Counted from the stretch's first letter, positions 42,202-51,510 are shown. The stretch is 52,393 nucleotides of DNA from Aquitalea magnusonii (GCF_003202035.1 NZ_QJKC01000021.1:1-52393); one strand, 5' to 3'. Notes: generated from the sequence alone by a model not told the origin. A program made the numbers and translations.

Positions 42202-42708
42202 ATGGGAATCAAACGCCTGAACCACGCGGTGCTGTATGTCAGCGATGTGGCCGACAGCACGCGCTTCTATCAGCAAGTACTGGGGTTTAACCCCTCCCCC
42301 GGCCCGCAGCCGGAACAAGCCTTCTTTGCCCAGGCGGCGGAGTCGGACAACCATCACGACCTGGCCTTGTTCGCCCGCAATCTCGGCCAGCAACGCGCGG
42401 GGGTTTTCAGCCCGCGTGGCGAAACCCCAGCGGCCAACGAGCCACCGGCCGGTCTTTACCATCTGGCCTGGGAAGTGGATACCCTGCTGGAACTCAAACG
42501 CATTCGCGACCAGCTGCAGGCACTTGGCAAGCTGGGGCTGGAAGAAGACCACGGCATCTTCAAGAGTGTGTACGGCCACGACCCGGACGGCCTGTTGTTT
42601 GAAGTCAACTGGTTCCTGCCGGCCGATGCCATCCGCGACGAGGACCGCAACATCCGTACCGCGCAGCTGGACTGGAAACGCGAGCTGGCACGGTTCGCCA
42701 CGCCCTGA
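42202..42708 (+). CDS. VOC/glyoxalase-superfamily protein
   Basis: 168 residues with paired beta-alpha-beta modules: IKRLNHAVLYVSDVADSTRFYQQVLGF at the start, GLYHLAWEVDTLLEL in the middle and HDPDGLLFEVNWFL near the end. The histidines H8 and H (YHLAW) and the glutamate (FEVNW) match the metal ligands of extradiol dioxygenases and related VOC enzymes. The substrate cannot be inferred. AGGAAAG precedes the ATG. Confidence 0.82.
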   Translation: MGIKRLNHAVLYVSDVADSTRFYQQVLGFNPSPGPQPEQAFFAQAAESDNHHDLALFARNLGQQRAGVFSPRGETPAANEPPAGLYHLAWEVDTLLELKRIRDQLQALGKLGLEEDHGIFKSVYGHDPDGLLFEVNWFLPADAIRDEDRNIRTAQLDWKRELARFATP

Positions 42709-42762
42709 GCTGAACCGGAGCGAACTGTCTCCCGTGCTTGCACAGGAAAGCAATGCCCTGCT

Positions 42763-42795
42763 TTGCCGTAGCAATAGTCACTACTGCTACGGCAA
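42763..42795. repeat. Inverted repeat between convergent genes
   Basis: Perfect 11-bp arms TTGCCGTAGCA / TGCTACGGCAA with an 11-nt loop lie 55 nt after the VOC stop. A smaller hairpin ACCCC / GGGGT follows at 42901-42917. No T tract, so termination is uncertain. Confidence 0.5.
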
Positions 42796-42970
42796 TGGCC
42801 ATCCCTATACGGCAAGCCTGCCCACAAAAGCCAGGACAGGCCACACCGACATCCGTGTTGTGCCAGTGCTGTAAATCCCGGGCACAAGACAACGCAGGAA
42901 ACCCCATGCAGCGGGGTGAAGATCAGCGGCTCCGTACCCCGCCATAAGGCCGGGATGGAAACCCGGTCAA

Positions 42971-43735
42971 TCAATACCGCCCCGGCGTCACACCCAAAAG
43001 ACGTCGAAACATCGCGATAAACGCGCTGACATTGTCGTACCCCAAGTCCAGCGCAGTCGCCTTTACCGACCTGCCGGTCGCCAGCAGCTCCAGTGCCTTC
43101 AGCACACGCACGCGTTGGCGCCACTCCGTGAAGGTGAATCCGGTCTCGGCAATGAAACGACGGGTCAGCGTGCGAGGCGCGATATCCACCCACTCGGCCC
43201 ACTCCTCCAAGCGCCGCTCATCACCCGGCTGCTCGCACAAGGCCTGGGCAACCTTGCGCAAGCGGATATCCTGGGGCATTTGCAGGCCGAGCGCCGCGTG
43301 GGGCGACAAATGAATCTCGTCGAGGATGACCGCTCCCAGCCGTGTCTGCGGCCCGTCCAGTCCATCTGCTCCCCACGTGCTTGCACGCGCCACAGCTTCT
43401 CGCAGCAGACTGGAGACGACCAGGACGCATGGCTCGCCAGGCAATTCAGCGCAGGCAGATGCCGCCACATAAACACTCCACCCCGAGAAAGGCCCATGCG
43501 AGCGCAGCCCGTGTGGAACATCTGGCGGCAACCAGATGGCATAGCTTGCAGGCACAACCCATCGGGTATTTGCCGCATCGACCGACAGCAGACCTTGTGC
43601 CGCACCGAGCAACTGGCCACGAGCATGATGATGAAGGGAGGTCACCCGCACCTCACTGGAGTGGTGCCCTACAGCCAGCAGAAGCGGACCACTCGCGTCC
43701 GCCGCCTGGGCTGGTGGAATCATGGGATCGAACAT
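42971..43735 (-). CDS. AraC-family transcriptional regulator
   Basis: About 254 residues: an N-terminal cupin-like ligand domain (HHHARGQLLGAAQGLLSVD) and a C-terminal double HTH (LEEWAEWVDIAPRTLTRRFIAETG, then ATALDLGYDNVSAFIAMFRRLLGVTPGRY). The layout matches the NimR-like group that controls a neighbouring gene. The start is uncertain: ATG at 43735 is used, but ATG at 43765 is also possible, and neither has a clear ribosome site. Divergent from the SnoaL-like gene, its likely target. Confidence 0.85.
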   Translation of the reverse strand: MFDPMIPPAQAADASGPLLLAVGHHSSEVRVTSLHHHARGQLLGAAQGLLSVDAANTRWVVPASYAIWLPPDVPHGLRSHGPFSGWSVYVAASACAELPGEPCVLVVSSLLREAVARASTWGADGLDGPQTRLGAVILDEIHLSPHAALGLQMPQDIRLRKVAQALCEQPGDERRLEEWAEWVDIAPRTLTRRFIAETGFTFTEWRQRVRVLKALELLATGRSVKATALDLGYDNVSAFIAMFRRLLGVTPGRY

Positions 43736-43835
43736 GAATGGCGTTAAAACAGTATTGATTGGCATTTATACCGTACGCACAGCAATGCAACAAATCTACC
43801 ATGGCGGCTCGATCAACCATCAGGCGCGACACCAC

Positions 43836-44228
43836 ATGCAACCAACAGATATTTATACTGCCCTGGATGACATCCTCAACCAACAGCAGCGCCCCCTGGA
43901 GGATGTGCTCGACCACCATTTCAGCCCCCATTACCGACAGCGCACAAACGGACACTGGGACGACCGCCAGGCCTTCGTGCAACACGCGCGCAAGCTGCGC
44001 GAGGTCGTGGCATCGGCTCGCATCGAGGTGCTGGACGAACTGCGCGATGGCCAGCATTATGCCGACCGCCATCGCGTCCATGTCACGAACCGCAACGGTT
44101 CTCGGGTCGTACAGGAGGTTTATCTGTTTGCGGAATTCGATGTCGAAGGACGTTTCGTCCGCATAGAGGAAACCACGCTGATGCTCGAAGGCATGGAGTC
44201 TGACCGCGACATGGGCAGCATGAAATAA
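43836..44228 (+). CDS. SnoaL-like / NTF2-fold small protein
   Basis: 130 residues with the cone-shaped NTF2 fold pattern: an N-terminal helix (TDIYTALDDILNQQ), HHFSPHYRQRTNGHWDDRQAFVQHARKLREV and a beta sheet ending VYLFAEFDVEGRFVRIEETTLML. Proteins of this type bind or transform small molecules; no reaction is predicted. The ATG at 43836 begins the fold, but there is no clear ribosome site and an ATG at 43785 is possible. Divergent from the AraC gene. Confidence 0.75.
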   Translation: MQPTDIYTALDDILNQQQRPLEDVLDHHFSPHYRQRTNGHWDDRQAFVQHARKLREVVASARIEVLDELRDGQHYADRHRVHVTNRNGSRVVQEVYLFAEFDVEGRFVRIEETTLMLEGMESDRDMGSMK

Positions 44229-44669
44229 TGTGCAGTCGATGCGGGGCAAATCTTGCCGTTTGCGTGCCCCGCCCCTGCTTCCAGATCCAGCGCCGTGTAA
44301 CAAGCACCGCGTGCTGGTTTTCCAGCAAGCACGCCCCATATGGTGACCAATCGCGACGGAAGCCGATGTCAACGGCGTAGCCTGCCTGGCAGCGGAAGAC
44401 GTAGCCCCGGCCAAGCGGCAAATCATCTCCAGCCGCCAATGCGTAAGCTCATCCACCAAGCTCATCTGGGCAGCGCTAGCGCGAGCTGTTTTACTGGATA
44501 CGAATAAAGATAAGTCGCCTTGATCAATACAGCGAAGGCAAAGCCACAATTCCACACTTATCGCACAAGATGGTTCTTGCGCAACAAGAGGTCACGGGCC
44601 AATGAAGGAAAGGCAGCCATCAGCAATATTGCATGTTCTTGTGCTGTCTGGTCCGTCCAAAATCGCTGA
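44229..44669. other. 441-nt region without a recognisable gene
   Basis: Several overlapping open frames exist on the minus strand but change frame against each other, and none was recognised. Base use after 44480 is less GC-rich than the neighbours. It may be a decayed gene or an old insertion. Confidence 0.4.
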
Positions 44670-45827
44670 CTAACGCCGCAACGGGTCAGCCAGTGCGCGC
44701 TGATGCAAAAACTGCTGGTCAGTCAGCGTGCCCAGAAACGCGATGATGTCCTGCTGCTCCTGCCGGCTCAGGTCGATATTGCCGATCAGCTCGCTTTTGT
44801 AAGGGTTCAAGCGGCCATCGCCCTGATAGCTTCCCTGGCTAATCTTGCGGCCACCGCCAGCATAGAAGGCCAGTACTGACGGCAAGTCTTTCAGGCTGCC
44901 ATCATGCATATAGGGTGCAGTAATAGCGATATTGCGCAAGCTGGGCGCGCGGAATTTGCCCATGTCCTCGGCCAGGCCGGTCAGCTCGTATACCCCGCGA
45001 TTGCCCTCGGGAAATGCGCCCTTGCCGTCCAGGTTGTACAGCCCGGTGTTATGGAACAGCATGTCTTCCAGCCGGGTTTTCACCGAGACGGTCTGGTCAC
45101 TGAAATTGAAACCGCCATGACAGTGGAAACATTCGGCCTTCTCGCCAAAAAACAGCGCCTTGCCGCGCAACTCGGCAGCGGTGAGTCGCGCGCGACCTTG
45201 CAAGTAGCGGTCGTAACGGGAATTGCCGGACACCATGCTGCGCTCGAAGCTGGCAATGGCGCGGATGATATTGCGCCAGCTGATGGGCGCTGCGTCCTGC
45301 GCAAAAGCCTGACGAAACAGCCGCCGGTAGCGGGCATCCGCCTGCAAGCGTTGCAACACCTGTTGCTTGTTGCGGTCATTCACCCCCATTTCAACCGGGT
45401 TTTCCCCGAACAAGGGCACGCTCATCTGGGTTTCCAGGCTGGTGAGTGCCGGGTTCGCCCAGGTGTAGCTGGCATTCCAGGCCACATTCATCAGCGCCTG
45501 CGCGCTGCGCGCGGTGTATTCACCCGTGGAGCCGCGTGATACCGGCCGGCCATCAGTAAATGCCAGCCGCTGGATGTGACAGCTGGCACACATCAGCTGG
45601 CCATTGCCCGACAGGCGTTTTTCGTAGAACAGATAATGCCCCAGCTCGACTTTGGCCTGGCTCATCGGGTTATCTGCCGGTACCACCGGGGCAGCAAAAC
45701 CGGCAGGCAAGCGCCACGACCAGCCGCCGGGTACCCCCTCAGCAGCCTGCGCCGGGGCAAGGCAGAACACGCCCAGCCAGGCCAGTCCAAGGTATATGCC
45801 ACGCCACCCGCTCAAGCACTGCTTCAT
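44670..45827 (-). CDS. mbnH: MbnH-family di-haem cytochrome c peroxidase-like enzyme
   Basis: 385 residues, signal peptide about 1-29. Two haem sites are visible, CASCH (80-84) and CFHCH (233-237), with the MauG/CcpA-like segments FTDGRPVSRG and NTGLYNLDGKGAF. MbnH-type enzymes oxidise a tryptophan of the partner MbnP to kynurenine, which then helps bind copper. The start overlaps the mbnP stop by 4 nt (ATGA), so the pair is coupled. No methanobactin genes are seen. Periplasmic. Confidence 0.85.
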   Translation of the reverse strand: MKQCLSGWRGIYLGLAWLGVFCLAPAQAAEGVPGGWSWRLPAGFAAPVVPADNPMSQAKVELGHYLFYEKRLSGNGQLMCASCHIQRLAFTDGRPVSRGSTGEYTARSAQALMNVAWNASYTWANPALTSLETQMSVPLFGENPVEMGVNDRNKQQVLQRLQADARYRRLFRQAFAQDAAPISWRNIIRAIASFERSMVSGNSRYDRYLQGRARLTAAELRGKALFFGEKAECFHCHGGFNFSDQTVSVKTRLEDMLFHNTGLYNLDGKGAFPEGNRGVYELTGLAEDMGKFRAPSLRNIAITAPYMHDGSLKDLPSVLAFYAGGGRKISQGSYQGDGRLNPYKSELIGNIDLSRQEQQDIIAFLGTLTDQQFLHQRALADPLRR

Positions 45828-46738
45828 GGCTGTTGTACCCGGACAAAGGCTGGCGATGTCTGCGGCAGCAGGGGCAGCCCGCGTCGCTCTCCGGCCCCCA
45901 GCTGTATTTGCAGCTGGGCAAACAGCGGCTTGCATTCCGGGTCGTCCATGCTGCTCATGCAGCCGCTGGCCCCGCCCTTGTCCTCGGCCAGATTGCTGTC
46001 GGCCAGCAGGCGGGCCATATCCAGCACCACCCGGTCTTGGGCCGGGTCGAAATCCTGCAGCATCACCGCCACCCGGTTGGGGCTGAGGCAATGTACGGCA
46101 CCGGCCTGGGCCGGATTGCCGCTACAGCCGGTGGAGCCCAGATGCAGCGTCCACACCGCCGCGCGGCCATTGCTGCGTGCCACCCCGCCTTCCGGCAGCA
46201 GTTCCAGCTTGATGAATTTGCGCCCCACCTGCCAGCTCCAGGCCATGCTGGCGCGATCCAGTGGCGCAGCGGCCAGCTCGAAATTGCCATGATTGAGGCT
46301 GACTGGCCGCCCCTCTTCATCCCGCCCTTGCAGCGGCACCCCGATGGTGAAGAGCAGGCCACGGTAGTGAGCGGCGGGCACTTCCCCTTGCACGGTGTCA
46401 TGCACCGGCCCGGCAGAACCGGCGTGGCAGCTGCCACCACCGGGGACAAAGTCCAGCAAGGCAACATCGCGCGACTGCCAGGCATCCCCATGCAGCTGTA
46501 CCGCCTGCGGCTGGCCGTCCTCGCGCAGCAGGCGGATATCCGACAGATAGAACTTGGCATCTTTCAGTCGGGTGAGCACGGCGGGCTGTCCCAGCGGCAG
46601 CGCCGGGCTGGCGCAACTGAAGGGCTGTTCGCCAGCTTGCAGGGCAAAGCGCAGGGCGACTTCCTGCCCGGCGGCCAGCCTTGGGACGGACAGCAAGCAG
46701 ACAGTCAGCAGGCCGGTATGAAATAAACGCTGCAACAT
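45824..46738 (-). CDS. mbnP: MbnP-family metal-binding protein (four-Cys metallo-mystery pair)
   Basis: 304 residues, signal peptide about 1-24. Cysteines at 42, 104, 205, 217, 260 and 269; the 104/205/217 set in GSCHAG, STGCSG and VHCLSP matches the family's conserved cysteines. Family landmarks are LKDAKFYLSDIRLL (58-71) and MAWSWQVGRKFIKLEL (165-180), which contains tryptophans that could be the MbnH target. MbnP binds copper in the periplasm. AGGAG precedes the ATG at 46738. It lies downstream of a TonB receptor gene across a large inverted repeat. Confidence 0.86.
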   Translation of the reverse strand: MLQRLFHTGLLTVCLLSVPRLAAGQEVALRFALQAGEQPFSCASPALPLGQPAVLTRLKDAKFYLSDIRLLREDGQPQAVQLHGDAWQSRDVALLDFVPGGGSCHAGSAGPVHDTVQGEVPAAHYRGLLFTIGVPLQGRDEEGRPVSLNHGNFELAAAPLDRASMAWSWQVGRKFIKLELLPEGGVARSNGRAAVWTLHLGSTGCSGNPAQAGAVHCLSPNRVAVMLQDFDPAQDRVVLDMARLLADSNLAEDKGGASGCMSSMDDPECKPLFAQLQIQLGAGERRGLPLLPQTSPAFVRVQQP

Positions 46739-46791
46739 GACAAGGGCTCCTGCCAGGGGCCAAGGCCCCCGGCTTGCGGGCTGGCTTAGAC

Positions 46792-46897
46792 CCGCTAACA
46801 AAACCCCCGATTCTGCGTTGCGCCGACTTGCCGTACTCATTGTACAGTCTGCGTCGGCGCACCTTGACTCGGGTGCTCTACGAGGTTTTGTTAGCGG
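46792..46897. repeat. Large nested inverted repeat (REP-like) between tonB-receptor gene and mbnP
   Basis: Outer arms CCGCTAACAAAAC (46792-46804) and GTTTTGTTAGCGG (46885-46897) are perfect; an inner stem TGCGCCGAC (46819-46827) / GTCGGCGCA (46853-46861) and a GTAC-N5-GTAC core lie inside. The structure looks like a mobile intergenic repeat and could attenuate transcription into mbnP. Confidence 0.65.
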
Positions 46898-46900
46898 CTT

Positions 46901-49270
46901 TTAGTACTTGCCGCGCAGGGTCAGCATGACATTGCGCGGTTCGCCATAGAAGTTGTAGATATTGGGCGTGCCCACCGAGGCGTAGTAGCGGGTATCAAAC
47001 AGATTATTGATATTCAGCGCCAGGCTGTAGTTCTTGTTGAACTGATAGCCGATACGGGCATTGGCCACCACATAGCCGCTGTTCACCACCTCGTCCGACC
47101 AGCCGCGCGAACTTTGCGCACGGCTCTGGGCAATCAGGCCGCCCCCCAGCGAGTAGCCCTTGAGCCAGCCGGTATCATCAAAGCTGTAGTTGCTCCACAG
47201 CTTGAACTGGTTGCGCGGGGTCTGGATCGAGTAGGTCTTGCCCTGATTGCTGGGGTCGGACAGATAGGTGGTGGTCATGTAGGTGTAGCCGGCCGTCACG
47301 TCAAAGCGGCTGTTCACCTTGCCCTGTACTTCCAGTTCCACCCCTTGCGATTCGATTTCACCGGCATTCAGGTAGTAGTTGGAGCTGGGATAGGCCGGGT
47401 CGGCATAGGCACGGTTCTTGTCACGGATGTTGAAGAAGGCCAGGGTCGCACCCAGTCTGGAATCCAGAAACTCCCCCTTGGCCCCTACTTCATACTGACG
47501 ACCGACCCGCGGGTCCAGCGTGGAGCCATCGGCCTTTTGCTGGGTTTGCGGCACAAAGATATTGGCGTAGCTGGCATACAGGGTCACTTGCTGACTGAAG
47601 TCGTACAGCAGGCCGCCATAAGGCGTGACGCGATTGCTGGCCTTGGCACCGTCTTTCCAGTCGGTAAAGGTGGACGGGGCAATATTGTGCGACTTGGCCA
47701 GGAAGGTGGTGGTGCGCGCACCCAGCAGCAGGGTGGTGGCGTCAGTCAGGTGCAGGCGACCCTGGGTGTAGAACCCGCTTTGCCGGGTATTGCTTTCGCT
47801 GCCCGAGGTGTAGTTGATCACCGGTTCGGCCAGGCTGTTACCGCTGGCGTAGTCCACCCCGGAATAAGTCGGCCCGCGACCGGAACGGCCCTTGCTATTG
47901 TATTCGTCGACATTGAAGCCCAGCAGCATGTCATGCTTGCGACCCCACATTTCCAGCGGCCCGGACAGGCTCAGGTCCATGCCGTCGCGGGTATAGGTGT
48001 AGTCACCGCGCATGGTGCTGTAGTCGATGGTATTGGTCAGCGGGTTCAGGCCGGACGAGGTATAGGCATATTTGTAGTACAGCTCCTGCACGCGGTGGTT
48101 CACGTTCAGCCTGGCGGCCCATTCATTGCCGAACTTGTGCTCCAGCGCGGCCGACAGTTCCTGCGTGTTGTAACTGGTGCGCCCCCAGTCCGGGGCATTG
48201 AAGGTAGAGGGCGATACCTTCAGCAACTGGTAGTGACCGCTGCTGTCGGTGGTGGTGTAAGTGGGCAAGCCGGACCACGGGTCTTTCACCGTCTGGTTCT
48301 GCCCGGTATAGCTGATGTCAAAGGTGGTTTGCGGACTCAGTTCAAAACGCAGCATGCCGGACAGCAACCACTTGTTGCTGTGGGTGTGGTCGTAAAAATA
48401 GTTGCGGTCTTCGCTGCTGGCAATCAGCCGGCCTTGCACCGTGCCGCTTTCATTCATGGCACCGGTGACATCCCCCACCAGACGGTTATTGCTCCAGGAG
48501 CCGGTACTGGCTTCCCAACTGGCGGCAAAGTCTTTTTGCGGCTTTTTCTTTACCAGATTGACAATACCCCCCGGCTCGCCCACCCCGCGCAGTAGTCCGG
48601 CGGGGCCACGCAGCACCTCGATGCTTTCATACAAGGGCAAGTCAAACTGGTGCGAGGGCGACAGGCCGTTATACGACGTCACCCCGTCATACATCACGCC
48701 CACCGAGTTATAACCGCGAATCAGGTACTGGTTGCTCAGGGTGTCGTTGGCAATGACCGTGACACCGGTGGCCTGCTGCATGGCATCGGCCACCGTGGTC
48801 ATGTGCTGGTCTTCCATTTGCTGCTTGCCCACCACCGATACCGAGTTGGCAATCTCGCGCAGGCTGACCGGTTTCTTGCCAAAAATGGCAGCCTTGTCAG
48901 CCTTGTAGCTGTCCAGTGCGCTGGCGGTCACCAGCACTTCCGGCATCAGCTGCGCATTAGCGGGATTGGCTGCCTTGACAATGATATAGCTGCCGGCCGC
49001 GGTTTTCCGGGCTTGCAAGCCACTGTCTTGCAGCAGACGGGCCAGCGCCTGCTCGGCGGACATGGTGCCGTTGAGCCCGGCGCTGTGCTGACCATCCAGC
49101 TCCTGGCTGGCAAACAGCAGTTGCAGGCCGGTTTGCCCGGCCAGGCCAGTGAGAGCGGATGCCAGGCTTTGCGGCGCAATATTTACGGTCACATCCTGTG
49201 CCAGTGCAGCGTTGGAAAACAGGGCGGAAACCAGCAGGGCCAGTCCCATGGATGGATAGCGTTGTTTCAT
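46901..49270 (-). CDS. TonB-dependent outer-membrane receptor with N-terminal signalling (STN) domain
   Basis: 789 residues: signal peptide about 1-24, an STN domain (about 25-100, VNIAPQSLASALTGLAGQTGLQLLF), a plug (about 130-250, with GGIVNLVKKKP) and a beta barrel ending in LTLRGKY. The STN domain transmits ligand binding to a FecR/FecI pair, which is encoded just upstream. The receptor resembles the FpvA/FoxA siderophore type, but the MbnP/MbnH pair downstream raises the chance of a copper-chelate ligand. Met and Cys content is ordinary, unlike the sulfur genes. Confidence 0.88.
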   Translation of the reverse strand: MKQRYPSMGLALLVSALFSNAALAQDVTVNIAPQSLASALTGLAGQTGLQLLFASQELDGQHSAGLNGTMSAEQALARLLQDSGLQARKTAAGSYIIVKAANPANAQLMPEVLVTASALDSYKADKAAIFGKKPVSLREIANSVSVVGKQQMEDQHMTTVADAMQQATGVTVIANDTLSNQYLIRGYNSVGVMYDGVTSYNGLSPSHQFDLPLYESIEVLRGPAGLLRGVGEPGGIVNLVKKKPQKDFAASWEASTGSWSNNRLVGDVTGAMNESGTVQGRLIASSEDRNYFYDHTHSNKWLLSGMLRFELSPQTTFDISYTGQNQTVKDPWSGLPTYTTTDSSGHYQLLKVSPSTFNAPDWGRTSYNTQELSAALEHKFGNEWAARLNVNHRVQELYYKYAYTSSGLNPLTNTIDYSTMRGDYTYTRDGMDLSLSGPLEMWGRKHDMLLGFNVDEYNSKGRSGRGPTYSGVDYASGNSLAEPVINYTSGSESNTRQSGFYTQGRLHLTDATTLLLGARTTTFLAKSHNIAPSTFTDWKDGAKASNRVTPYGGLLYDFSQQVTLYASYANIFVPQTQQKADGSTLDPRVGRQYEVGAKGEFLDSRLGATLAFFNIRDKNRAYADPAYPSSNYYLNAGEIESQGVELEVQGKVNSRFDVTAGYTYMTTTYLSDPSNQGKTYSIQTPRNQFKLWSNYSFDDTGWLKGYSLGGGLIAQSRAQSSRGWSDEVVNSGYVVANARIGYQFNKNYSLALNINNLFDTRYYASVGTPNIYNFYGEPRNVMLTLRGKY

Positions 49271-49352
49271 CTTCGTTTCTTTGCTTTTGAGTGTTCATCA
49301 CGGACAAGAAGGAAGACGAAACAAGGGTCAACAACCTGACATGGTTCAGCAT

Positions 49353-50252
49353 TTATTTTTTTCTGCTCAACAAGACAGTGCCATCCGGCTGCTGCTGCGC
49401 CTGCAAGCGCAGCATGCTGGTGAGCATGCTCAGCAAGGTGTCACGGTCATCGCGCTGTACGCTGCCGCTCAACAAGAGACTGGCCAGTGACGGGTCCGCC
49501 AGTCGCCAAACCTGGGCCGACTGGCCATTCACCGCCAGCAGCAAATCCCCCAGCGGCAGATGGTTGAAGGTCCAGATTCCCCCCTGCCAGTCAAAGCTGC
49601 CGGCGGATAAGGGCCCTGTCAGATGCTGGCCCTGATAACGGGCTTGCTGTCCGGCAGCCAGTTGCAGCACCTGGCCAGCAAGGCGCAGCTCCACCAGCCC
49701 TTGCTGTACATGCACCGCTACCTGATCCCCGCTGTGCATCACAGCAAACTCGGTGCCGATATCGCGTAACTCGCCTGCCCCGGCCAGCACTTTCAGCGGG
49801 CGCGGATTGGGTGCCACCCGGATGCTGGCCATACCCTGCTCCACCACCAACTGCCGCTCGCCCCAGCGATAATCCACCCGTACCCGGCTATGCCCACCCA
49901 GCGTCAGCTTGCTGCCATCGGCCAGGTATTGGCTGCTGCCTTGTCCGTAGGCGGTGAGCAGCACCGAGTGCACCGGCAAGTGCAACAAGGTCCAGCCGCC
50001 GAGCGCCGCCAGCAACAGGCAGCCCAGGCTGGCAGCCCGGCCGCGTCGGCGCGCGGGTGCTTTGGCCAGCTGGTCCATGGCACCCCACAGGCGGCACTGG
50101 GCGGCGTATTCCTGGCGGTGTTCTGCGGCGGCATCATGCCAGCGCTGGAATTCCGCCTGCTGCCGGGGGGTCAGCCCCTCTTGCTGGCGTAGCAACCAGC
50201 GGGCTGCTTCTTCCCGCAGTTGCCGGACAGCGGCATCGGCCTCATGGCTCAT
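49353..50252 (-). CDS. fecR: FecR-family anti-sigma factor
   Basis: 299 residues: an N-terminal cytoplasmic anti-sigma domain (EAARWLLRQQEGLTPRQQAEFQRW near 15-38), one membrane helix (about 78-98) and a periplasmic FecR domain (SQYLADGSKLTLGGHSRVRVDY). It passes the signal from the receptor STN domain to the sigma factor. The ATG at 50252 overlaps the fecI stop by 4 nt; the GTG two codons earlier is less likely. Confidence 0.87.
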   Translation of the reverse strand: MSHEADAAVRQLREEAARWLLRQQEGLTPRQQAEFQRWHDAAAEHRQEYAAQCRLWGAMDQLAKAPARRRGRAASLGCLLLAALGGWTLLHLPVHSVLLTAYGQGSSQYLADGSKLTLGGHSRVRVDYRWGERQLVVEQGMASIRVAPNPRPLKVLAGAGELRDIGTEFAVMHSGDQVAVHVQQGLVELRLAGQVLQLAAGQQARYQGQHLTGPLSAGSFDWQGGIWTFNHLPLGDLLLAVNGQSAQVWRLADPSLASLLLSGSVQRDDRDTLLSMLTSMLRLQAQQQPDGTVLLSRKK

Positions 50253-50755
50253 GCCCACTCCACTTGCTGGCGCAAGGCCAGCATGGCGCGGATCAACAGT
50301 TTCTCCACGGCATTGAGGGTGATGCCCAACTCGACCGCCAGTGCTTTTTGCGGAATGCCATCAAAACGGAAACGGACAAAGGCCTGACGACAGCGTGGCG
50401 GCAGGCTGTCTATCGCGTGGCGCAGCTGGGACAGCTGCTGGCGGGCCAGCACGATGCGTTCGGGAGAGGGGGCGGCGGATGGTTGTTGCTGACACGACTC
50501 CAGCGGCACCATTACCCCGGCATGGGCCGCCTTGCCCCGGTAGTGGTCGATCAGCAGATTGCGGGCAATGCAGAACAGCAAGGCGCGCGGCTGACGCACA
50601 CCGTCCAGCGCTTTGTCCGTTGCCAGGACACGGACAAAGGTTTCATGGGCCAGATCGTCGGCCAGGGCGGTACTGTCTACCTTGCCACTCAGGTAGCGGC
50701 GCAGTTCCACAATATGGTTCAGATACAAAGAGGTGATGTCGGCAGCAATAGGCAT
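50249..50755 (-). CDS. fecI: FecI-type ECF sigma factor
   Basis: 168 residues with region 2 (DDLAHETFVRVLATDKALDG) and region 4 (LPPRCRQAFVRFRFDGIPQKALAVELGITLNAVEKLLIRAM). It should drive the TonB-receptor gene when FecR is triggered. The start is uncertain: ATG at 50755 gives a usual FecI length; ATGs at 50785 and 50788 are also possible and none has a good ribosome site. No clear Fur box was found upstream. It begins about 90 nt after the response-regulator gene on the same strand. Confidence 0.85.
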   Translation of the reverse strand: MPIAADITSLYLNHIVELRRYLSGKVDSTALADDLAHETFVRVLATDKALDGVRQPRALLFCIARNLLIDHYRGKAAHAGVMVPLESCQQQPSAAPSPERIVLARQQLSQLRHAIDSLPPRCRQAFVRFRFDGIPQKALAVELGITLNAVEKLLIRAMLALRQQVEWA

Positions 50756-50843
50756 GGCAGCAGCCAGGCTGGCAAATCCCGACATCATAGATGGCGGCCA
50801 GCGGCGCCACCATGTGGCAAATTGTCACAGGCCGACTGTTTGG

Positions 50844-51428
50844 CTACTCAACGCCATCCTCTGCCTCGCCAGGCCGTGGCGGAGCACCTCGACCAGACAA
50901 AGCCTGCGCCACCGGGGGCGGATGCTTGGCCAGCATGCGCTGCAAGGTGCGACGGTGCATGCCCAGTGCGCGGGCAGTGGCCGAAACATTGCCATTGTGC
51001 TCCAGCAGGATGCGCTGCACATGCTCCCAGCCCAGCCGCCTGACCGATACCGGCCGATCGGCAATCGGCAAGTCGGGATCCGGCTCCCTCTGGCTGAAGG
51101 CCGCCAGAATGTCGTCCACCGAGGCCGGCTTGGACAGATACTGCATGGCCCCCAGCTTGACCGACTCCACTGCGGTGGCAATGCTGGCATAACCCGTCAG
51201 CACCAGGATCTGGCTGCGGGAATAATGTGCCTTGAGATCCGGCAGCAGCTTCAGCCCGTTTTCACCCCCCAGATTCAAATCCAGGATGATGCGTTCACAG
51301 CTGTCGGCAGCATGGCACAAGGCATCGCGGCCATTGTGTGCCAGCAGCACATCAATCTGGTGCCGTCGCAGGGAGCGCGCCAGCACCTGGCAAAAATCGA
51401 CATCGTCATCAACCAACAAAACCGTCAT
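50844..51428 (-). CDS. RegA/PrrA/ActR-family response regulator
   Basis: 194 residues. Receiver domain with D7-D8, phospho-acceptor D50 (IILDLNLGGENG), T78 and K100 (YLSKPAS); C-terminal Fis-type HTH (WEHVQRILLEHNGNVSATARALGMHRRTLQRML). RegA proteins respond to redox state through a RegB kinase and control respiratory genes, including terminal oxidases. No kinase gene is present here. It sits between the cytochrome bd genes and fecI, and has a GGAGG ribosome site. Confidence 0.87.
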   Translation of the reverse strand: MTVLLVDDDVDFCQVLARSLRRHQIDVLLAHNGRDALCHAADSCERIILDLNLGGENGLKLLPDLKAHYSRSQILVLTGYASIATAVESVKLGAMQYLSKPASVDDILAAFSQREPDPDLPIADRPVSVRRLGWEHVQRILLEHNGNVSATARALGMHRRTLQRMLAKHPPPVAQALSGRGAPPRPGEAEDGVE

Positions 51429-51510
51429 GACAATTCCTCCCCATCATTCATTCCTTCACGCCCATCGGATGGCAAGCCATCTGGCATACCACCTGGCATG
51501 CATACAGCAC

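Noticed and set aside
42456-43202. Minus-strand frame over the VOC gene and the following intergenic region
   Set aside because: It overlaps the VOC protein antisense and has no recognisable domain.
43653-44555. Long minus-strand open frame of about 300 codons
   Set aside because: It runs antisense through the SnoaL-like gene and the AraC promoter, shows no family features and has the composition of a shadow frame.
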